From: Chloroflexota bacterium
GTDB lineage: Bacteria; Chloroflexota; Anaerolineae; Aggregatilineales; Phototrophicaceae
Direction of reading: 5' to 3'
DNA: 56,485 bases
Assembly (NCBI GenBank): GCA_026706395.1
Contig: JAPOYU010000038.1
Coordinates: 1 to 56,485, forward strand
Positions 51,900-56,485 of the stretch are shown here, piece after piece. The translations under genes were made by a program, and so were the position numbers. The notes below the pieces were generated by a model. It did no database searches and was not told the DNA's origin. It worked only from the letters and a program-made list of their open reading frames with translations. Numbering within the stretch: position 1 is the stretch's first letter; every line of letters starts with the position of its first letter.

Positions 51900-52736
51900 A
51901 TGTCGATCAGCCCGAAGGCCTTGCTGGATAGCCACGGTGTGCAGCCCAAGAAAAGCCTCGGGCAGAACTTCATGCATGACCCAAATATGCTGCAAAAGAT
52001 CGTCGACGCGGCCGACGTGCAAGCAGGCGATATCGTGATCGAAGTCGGCGCGGGCACTGGCGCATTGACCGATGTGTTGGCCCGCGCTGCGGGACAGGTC
52101 TTTGCGACTGAGATTGACGAGCGCCTTCGCCCGCTGCTCGAAGAGCGCTTCGATGACCGAGAAAATGTCTATCTCGTATTCGCTGATATTCTCAAGACGG
52201 ACATCGGCGCGCTGCTAGGTGATGAGGATTACCTGGTGGTGGCGAACGTGCCTTATTACATCAGCAGCGCGATACTATGGCATTTTCTTGAATCAACTCG
52301 GGCGCCGAAGCGGATGGTCTTGACCATGCAGTATGAGGTGGCGGAGCGCGTCATCGGCAAGCGGGGGGCGATGCACTTGCTGTCGATCGCGACGCAATTC
52401 TATGGCCAGCCGCGCATCATCGGCAAACTTAGCCCGGCATTGTTCTGGCCCCGGCCCAACATTCACAGCGCAATCATGCGCATCGAGACTCATGCGGCGG
52501 CGCCGGTGACCGTCCCGTCGACGGGGGCGTTTTTCCGGGTGCTGAGGGCCGGCTTCAGCCTCAAGCGCAAGCAGTTGAAGAATTCGCTGGGGAGCGGGCT
52601 CGGCATCAAAGCGCGCGAGGCGACCGCGTTGCTGCAGGCCACGGGGATTGATCCGCAGCGCCGCGCCGAGACTTTAAGTTTGGAAGAGTGGGCGCGCTTG
52701 ACCCGGACGGTGAGCGAATCCGAGCGAGCGCTCTGA
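51900..52736 (+). CDS. rsmA: 16S rRNA (adenine1518/1519-N6)-dimethyltransferase
   Basis: A 278-residue enzyme (KsgA) that dimethylates two adjacent adenosines near the 3' end of 16S rRNA during 30S assembly. It has KKSLGQNFMHDPNMLQKIV, the SAM motif IVIEVGAGTGALTDVL, the catalytic NVPYYISSAILWHFL and the C-terminal FSLKRKQLKNSL. Length and order are normal. There is no strong ribosome-binding site before the ATG at 51900. The 45 bp gap to msrA allows co-transcription. Confidence 0.97.
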   Translation: MSISPKALLDSHGVQPKKSLGQNFMHDPNMLQKIVDAADVQAGDIVIEVGAGTGALTDVLARAAGQVFATEIDERLRPLLEERFDDRENVYLVFADILKTDIGALLGDEDYLVVANVPYYISSAILWHFLESTRAPKRMVLTMQYEVAERVIGKRGAMHLLSIATQFYGQPRIIGKLSPALFWPRPNIHSAIMRIETHAAAPVTVPSTGAFFRVLRAGFSLKRKQLKNSLGSGLGIKAREATALLQATGIDPQRRAETLSLEEWARLTRTVSESERAL

Positions 52737-52820
52737 TGTGAGATTTATACTGTTGTAGGATTTCGGCAAGATTAATCGGCGATGCTGGTCTTAGGCGAAT
52801 CAAGCAGGAGGATGACGATC

Positions 52821-53357
52821 ATGGCTGTGGAAGTAGCGACTTTGGGCGGTGGATGCTTCTGGTGCGTAGAGGCGGTCTTTAATCAACTGGCCGGCGTTGA
52901 GTCGGCGATCTCCGGCTATATGGGCGGGCATGTCGATAACCCAACTTATCAGCAGGTCTGCGCCAAGACGACCGGTCATGCCGAGGTGGTCAATGTGACC
53001 TTTGACAACGAGGTCATCAGCTTCGAAGATGTTCTGAATATCTTCTTCGCGACGCACGATCCAACCACGTTGAATCGGCAAGGCAACGATGTCGGCCCGC
53101 AGTACCGTTCGGGGATCTGGTATCACAGCGAGGAGCAGAAGCGGATCGCCGAGGCGACAATAGCGCGGCTGAACGCCGAAGGGCTGTATCAAAGCGCAAT
53201 CGTCACCGAGGTGAGTCCTGCGAGCACATTTTGGCTGGCGGAGGATTATCATCAGGAATACTTCGCCAATAATCCGAGCCAGGGGTATTGCGCCTTCGTG
53301 ATCGCGCCGAAGGTGGCGAAGTTCCGCAAGCAGTATTTTGAGCGGCTGAAGCGCTGA
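52821..53357 (+). CDS. msrA: Peptide-methionine (S)-S-oxide reductase
   Basis: A 178-residue repair enzyme that reduces methionine sulfoxide in proteins. The catalytic Cys12 lies in GGGCFWCVEAVF, followed by SGYMGGHVDNPTYQQVC, TTGHAEVVNVTFD and FATHDPTTLNRQGNDVGPQYRSGIWY, all standard. The ATG at 52821 is chosen because AGGAGG lies at 52806-52811, 9 bases upstream; earlier in-frame ATGs at 52782 and 52812 would add residues outside the family pattern. Second gene downstream of rsmA on the same strand. Confidence 0.97.
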   Translation: MAVEVATLGGGCFWCVEAVFNQLAGVESAISGYMGGHVDNPTYQQVCAKTTGHAEVVNVTFDNEVISFEDVLNIFFATHDPTTLNRQGNDVGPQYRSGIWYHSEEQKRIAEATIARLNAEGLYQSAIVTEVSPASTFWLAEDYHQEYFANNPSQGYCAFVIAPKVAKFRKQYFERLKR

Positions 53358-53420
53358 AGCTTTCCGCGTATTTTCTGTACAGGGGCGACTCTGTGAGTTA
53401 GCCGAATGTTAGACGCAAAG

Positions 53421-53441
53421 GGGCGAGCCGATGGCCCGCCC
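53421..53441 (-). repeat. GGGCGAG palindromic element (copy 2)
   Basis: GGGCGAGCC (53421-53429) faces GGCCCGCCC (53433-53441) across 3 bases, with one mismatch. It lies just after rplA on the minus strand, where a CTTTG follows, so it may serve as a weak terminator. Related to the element at 19020-19039. Confidence 0.5.
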
Positions 53442-53478
53442 GTACATTTTCGTCGGTATGGTCTAACCGGGTCGACGT

Positions 53479-54165
53479 TTAGATGGCCGCTTCGACGCGG
53501 ACGCCGGGGCCCATGGTCGAGGTCAGGGTCATGCGCCGGACGTAGACGCCTTTCTGCGATTCGGGCTTGGACGCTCGTATGGTGTCGACGACGGCCTGCA
53601 GATTCTCGGACAGCTGTTCATGCGAGAAGCTGGCTTTGCCGACCGGCACATGGACGTTGCCGGTGCGATCGTTGCGGAATTCGACGCGGCCGGCTTTCAG
53701 TTCGTTGACGACGCGCGGAATTTCATCGGGCGGAACGACCGTGCCGGCTTTGGGATTGGGCATTAAGCCGCGCGGACCGAGGATGCGGGCGATCTGGCCG
53801 ATCTTGCGCATCATCGGCGGTGTGGCGATTGTCGCGTCAAATGCGAGCCAGCCGTCGTTGCGAATCTGGTTGATGACCTCGTCCGTTCCGATGATGTCGG
53901 CGCCGGCCTCCAGTGCCGCCGCCTCGTCCTGCTCTTCGACGAAGGCGAGGATGCGGATGGATTTGCCAGTGCCGTGCGGCAGCATGACGGTGGTGCGGAT
54001 CTGCTGATCGCTGTGGCGCGGATCAATGCCGAGGCGGAAATGCACCTCGATCGTTTCGTCGAATTTCGCTTTGGCATTGCCCCTGACGATCTTCAGCGCT
54101 TCATCCATCGGGTAATAATTCTGCCGATCAAATGTCTTCAGCGCGTCCTTGTATCGCTTTCCCAT
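53479..54165 (-). CDS. rplA: 50S ribosomal protein L1
   Basis: A 228-residue ribosomal protein that forms the mobile L1 stalk of the 50S subunit and often represses its own operon. It starts MGKRYKDALKTFD, has the family KAKFDETIEVHFRLGIDPRHSDQQIRTTVMLPHGTGKS and the C-terminal RTGNVHVPVGKASFSHEQLSEN. The ATG at 54165 is fixed by GAGGAGAGAG upstream; the frame is open further upstream but that part is not L1. It is the last gene of the secE-nusG-rplK-rplA cluster, 88 bp downstream of rplK. Confidence 0.97.
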   Translation of the reverse strand: MGKRYKDALKTFDRQNYYPMDEALKIVRGNAKAKFDETIEVHFRLGIDPRHSDQQIRTTVMLPHGTGKSIRILAFVEEQDEAAALEAGADIIGTDEVINQIRNDGWLAFDATIATPPMMRKIGQIARILGPRGLMPNPKAGTVVPPDEIPRVVNELKAGRVEFRNDRTGNVHVPVGKASFSHEQLSENLQAVVDTIRASKPESQKGVYVRRMTLTSTMGPGVRVEAAI

Positions 54166-54253
54166 TCTGCTCTCTCCTCGTGGTAAACGGGCGGGAAGGC
54201 CCTCCCACAATTTCTTTTCAATTCTGAGATTTGTCTCGATTCTCGAGCCAGCG

Positions 54254-54679
54254 CTAGTCGGCGACTTTGATGCCCATTTGGCGCGCGGTGCCTTCGACCT
54301 GGCGCATCGCGCCTTCGATGTCGATGGCATTCATGTCGGGCATCTTGACTTGAGCGATCTCGCGCACCTGGTCGCGGTTGAGGACGGCGACAGTTTCCGT
54401 CAGCGGGTTGGAGGCCGCCTTCTCTACGCCGGCCGCTTTCTTGATCAAGAAGGATGTGGGCGGGCTTTTGAGCGCGAATTTGAAGGAGCCATCGCTGAAA
54501 ATGGTGATCTCCGCCGGCACGATCTCACCCAGGCGGCTGGAAGTGCGGCCGTTGTACTCCTTGCAGAACTGCATCAGGTTGATGCCGTGCTGCGCCAGCG
54601 CCGGTCCAATCGGCGGGGCGGGATTGGCTTTGCCCGCTGGTATCTGCAGTTTGACGATCGCCTTTACTTTCTTCGCCAT
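54254..54679 (-). CDS. rplK: 50S ribosomal protein L11
   Basis: A 141-residue ribosomal protein at the base of the factor-binding stalk. It starts [43 protein letters not shown], with the conserved Pro-rich segment bound by thiostrepton-type drugs, and ends with [37 protein letters not shown] precedes the ATG. It lies between nusG and rplA. Confidence 0.98.
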   Translation of the reverse strand: MAKKVKAIVKLQIPAGKANPAPPIGPALAQHGINLMQFCKEYNGRTSSRLGEIVPAEITIFSDGSFKFALKSPPTSFLIKKAAGVEKAASNPLTETVAVLNRDQVREIAQVKMPDMNAIDIEGAMRQVEGTARQMGIKVAD

Positions 54680-54767
54680 GTCTTTCCTCGCTCGCTTTCA
54701 AAATGAACCCGGCAACGCGCCGGGACTTTGCTCGTCTATCAAATGCGACTTTCGCTATCCGCCGCGC

Positions 54768-55463
54768 CTACATCCGTTCCACTTCCATGAAGCTGAGCAC
54801 GACGGCGGTCTCGCGGCCGAAGAAATCGACCATCACGCGGACTTTCTCCCGGCCCGAATCGATAGAAGCGACAGTGCCGGGGAAGTCGTTGAAGGGACCG
54901 CCGACGATGCGCACGCGCTCGCCGATCTTGTAATCGACCTTGACGACCTTGTCTTCGGAATCCATGCGGTCCATGATTCGCTTGACTTCTTCCGGACGCA
55001 GGGGGGTGGATTGGATGCCGGCATCATGGTCGGCGCCGACGAAGCCAACGACACCCGGTGTATTGCGCACGGTATACCAAGCGTCATCATCCAGGCGATA
55101 CTTGTTCTCGTTGTCATCCCAGGTCCAGCGCATCTGCACCATGACATAGCCGGGGAAGACGCGCTTTTCGACCGTGCGGCGCTTGCCATCTTTGACTTCG
55201 ATCTCGTCTTCAGTCGGGATGAGCACATCGTAGATTTGATCTTGCATGCCCATGGTCTCGATGCGCTGCCGCAGGGCGTGCTCGACCTTTTTCTCGTAGC
55301 CGGAGTAGCAATGGATGAAGAACCAACTGCGCTCGGTTTCGTCTTCGGCTGTGCCGTCGTCCAGCGTGATGTTCAAGCCTTCGACATCATCCGCCTCGTC
55401 GAGATAGACGGGGGCCGGGTCGTAGTCGGTCAGTTGTTGGGTATCTTGCGTTTGTTCGCTCAT
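54768..55463 (-). CDS. nusG: Transcription termination/antitermination protein NusG
   Basis: A 231-residue elongation factor that joins RNA polymerase to the ribosome and Rho. The NGN domain starts ERSWFFIHCYSGYEKKVEHALRQRIE and includes FPGYVMVQM and TPGVVGFVG; the KOW domain is IGERVRIVGGPFNDFPGTVASID. About 44 residues at the N-terminus are an acidic extension absent from enterobacterial NusG. It has AGAGAAAGAC upstream of the ATG. Unusually, an EVE-like gene, not secE, is directly upstream. Confidence 0.97.
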   Translation of the reverse strand: MSEQTQDTQQLTDYDPAPVYLDEADDVEGLNITLDDGTAEDETERSWFFIHCYSGYEKKVEHALRQRIETMGMQDQIYDVLIPTEDEIEVKDGKRRTVEKRVFPGYVMVQMRWTWDDNENKYRLDDDAWYTVRNTPGVVGFVGADHDAGIQSTPLRPEEVKRIMDRMDSEDKVVKVDYKIGERVRIVGGPFNDFPGTVASIDSGREKVRVMVDFFGRETAVVLSFMEVERM

Positions 55464-55491
55464 AATGTCTTTCTCTGTGACTAACAGCCTG

Positions 55492-55920
55492 TTACTGTTG
55501 CCTGAGATCGTTTAGTGCGGTGACAATTAACTCACCGTCCCGGTCATCTATTTGAGAAGGTGACCCGGCCACTCGCCCTTGCCAATAAGTTGACGACTTA
55601 CCTTTTATCCATGACATCTCGGCCAGTGACGGTGGATATATTCCAATGTCCTCACGCAGTAGAAGAGTTACTTTGAGGGGGATCCAAGTTGCGAAATCGA
55701 ATCCATTCCATCGAGGAGAGCTGTCATAGAATGGCTTGTCGGTCACTTCAGTTACTCCAAAAAAGCCACGACCGCGAATCATATAGCAGAGTAATATGTC
55801 TCCTATCTGAATGCGTTCTGCTATGCTCCATCTTGATGCCTTGAAGCCCGATAACTGGCTTCCGTGTTGCACAAACTCTCGCCAGCTTTTTTCAGAAAAC
55901 AAGTTCAACCAGTAGTTCAC
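55492..55920 (-). CDS. EVE-like (PUA-fold) domain protein inserted between secE and nusG
   Basis: A 142-residue protein that begins NYWLNLFSEKSWREF, has IQIGDILLCYMIRGRGFFGVTEVTD and FATWIPLKVTLLL, and ends LNDLRQQ. The pattern of a W-rich start, GDILLCY and a G-rich turn resembles EVE/PUA-like domains, which bind modified nucleobases; the match is by overall pattern, not a decisive motif. The gene is visibly AT-richer than the neighbouring translation genes and splits the normally adjacent secE and nusG. The start is a GTG with GAGGA 7 bases upstream. It may derive from a defence or DNA-modification context (inference). Confidence 0.75.
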   Translation of the reverse strand: MNYWLNLFSEKSWREFVQHGSQLSGFKASRWSIAERIQIGDILLCYMIRGRGFFGVTEVTDKPFYDSSPRWNGFDFATWIPLKVTLLLREDIGIYPPSLAEMSWIKGKSSTYWQGRVAGSPSQIDDRDGELIVTALNDLRQQ

Positions 55921-55949
55921 AGCTCTGTCCTCGAGAACGTGTGATCAAT

Positions 55950-56345
55950 CTAAATCGAGCCGCGGCGGATCATATAGAAGGCGCCGCCGACCATCGCCAC
56001 GATGACCGCGAGCAGCATCCAGGCATTGCCCGGGTTCAAGCCGACGCGCATGAACTCGGACCAGATCACGGCGAGGATGCCCAGGAAGATGGCGGAAGCG
56101 ATGGTGACGTTGATGCAAAGGATGGTCAGCCGCCGTGTGTCCGCGCGGTTGGGCCAAGCGACCTTGTTCAGCTCGGAGCGCACATTGCTGAAATAATCGA
56201 CCGTCATGTACAGCGGGCGGGTGATGGCGTTGCCTTGCGGCTCAACTTTCGTCTTCTTGACCTTGCGACTGCGCCGGCCCGGCGTCGCCTTGCCTTTCTT
56301 ATCGGTGATCGCGCCGGTGCTTCGTTCTGTTTTGTCTAGCGCCAT
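55950..56345 (-). CDS. secE: Preprotein translocase subunit SecE
   Basis: A 131-residue single-helix SecE that clamps the SecYEG channel. The first ~55 residues are a basic, Lys/Arg/Thr-rich extension; the core has YFSNVRSELNKVAWPNRADTRRLTILCINVTIASAIFLGIL, where ELNKVAWP is the family signature. The ATG at 56345 follows GAGGAG by 9 bases; a TTG at 56351 is the alternative. It stands between tRNA-Trp and the EVE-like gene. Confidence 0.95.
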   Translation of the reverse strand: MALDKTERSTGAITDKKGKATPGRRSRKVKKTKVEPQGNAITRPLYMTVDYFSNVRSELNKVAWPNRADTRRLTILCINVTIASAIFLGILAVIWSEFMRVGLNPGNAWMLLAVIVAMVGGAFYMIRRGSI

Positions 56346-56432
56346 TGGCAAACGCTCCTCACTAGCAAATCGGGCTCGCTCGCTCCCGACAACTAAACAC
56401 CGCCACGGAGGACGGTGTTGACGATATTTCGA

Positions 56433-56485
56433 CAGGGGCAGAAAGACTCGAACTCTCGACCTACGGTTTTGGAGACCGTCGCTCT
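56433..56485 (-). tRNA. tRNA-Trp (CCA anticodon), 5' part beyond window edge
   Basis: Read on the minus strand, the anticodon arm is ACGGT-CTCCAAA-ACCGT with anticodon CCA, a 5 bp stem and normal loop. The T arm GAGAG-TTCGAGT-CTTTC and the acceptor 3' strand TGCCCCT with discriminator G follow. The D arm and 5' acceptor strand lie outside the window. tRNA-Trp just before secE is the common bacterial order. Confidence 0.92.

Noticed and set aside
53358..53478. A small gene between msrA and rplA
   Set aside because: Short open frames exist, but they contain the GGGCGAG repeat and have no start signals.
56395..56420. Hairpin AACACCG / CGGTGTT between secE and tRNA-Trp as a terminator
   Set aside because: There is a 7 bp stem but no T-run on either strand, so a terminator call is not supported.

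Overview
The window is a 56 kb piece of a moderately GC-rich bacterial chromosome with dense, ordinary bacterial gene structure. The gene content points to Chloroflexota, probably the Anaerolineae/Caldilineae side. The signs are a bacterial Elp3, MutS2, a CIRCE-controlled groESL, a quinol-independent caa3-type oxidase cluster with lineage-like extra membrane genes, and a dispersed C-rich palindromic repeat. This placement is an inference; there is no rRNA in the window.

Layout. 0-5 kb: the tail of a Clp ATPase, an S1-domain RNA-binding protein with a long acidic N-terminus, and ClpC. 5-9.7 kb (minus strand): three tandem paralogues of an unrecognised single-pass membrane family, a small coiled-coil ORF, then groEL and groES behind a CIRCE operator. 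9.9-17.2 kb (minus strand): an operon of a degenerate class A penicillin-binding protein and two polytopic DUF6056/GT-C-like proteins, and upstream of it a membrane protein with a helix-hairpin-helix-like domain. 17.4-29.5 kb: mostly metabolic genes (GH13 glycosidase, VOC protein, M20 amidohydrolase, nitrilase, Elp3, DDAH-like hydrolase, beta-propeller protein, bactofilin-like membrane protein, KDPG aldolase). 29.5-36 kb: DUF1697, cobS-cobU, two Mrr-type nucleases (one with its active site lost), holA, a DUF6391-like protein, a dual-specificity phosphatase and a YdjC-type deacetylase. 36-43.8 kb: mutS2, a methyltransferase, a GT39-like glycosyltransferase and a class B penicillin-binding lipoprotein. 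43.9-50.1 kb: a cytochrome c oxidase operon (II, I, a III-like protein, an unknown membrane protein, III, IV). 50.1-56.5 kb: Uma2 nuclease, OsmC, UPF0316, rsmA, msrA, and on the minus strand tRNA-Trp, secE, an EVE-like gene, nusG, rplK and rplA.

How the parts fit together. Protein quality control is concentrated at the left (two Clp ATPases, GroESL). Cell-envelope work appears twice: an intact class B PBP near 42 kb, and a catalytically degenerate class A PBP co-translated with two membrane proteins near 14 kb. The cox operon has one strong promoter and supplies a terminal oxidase, so the organism can respire oxygen.

The most unusual items are: the triplicated KRKPYA membrane family with two conserved cysteines; the pseudo-PBP operon; the live/dead pair of Mrr nucleases; the AT-rich EVE-like gene splitting secE from nusG; the unknown 336-residue protein inside the cox operon; paired TTTGCAC/GTGCAAA palindromes upstream of a nitrilase; and a mobile-looking palindromic repeat that reaches into a methyltransferase reading frame.
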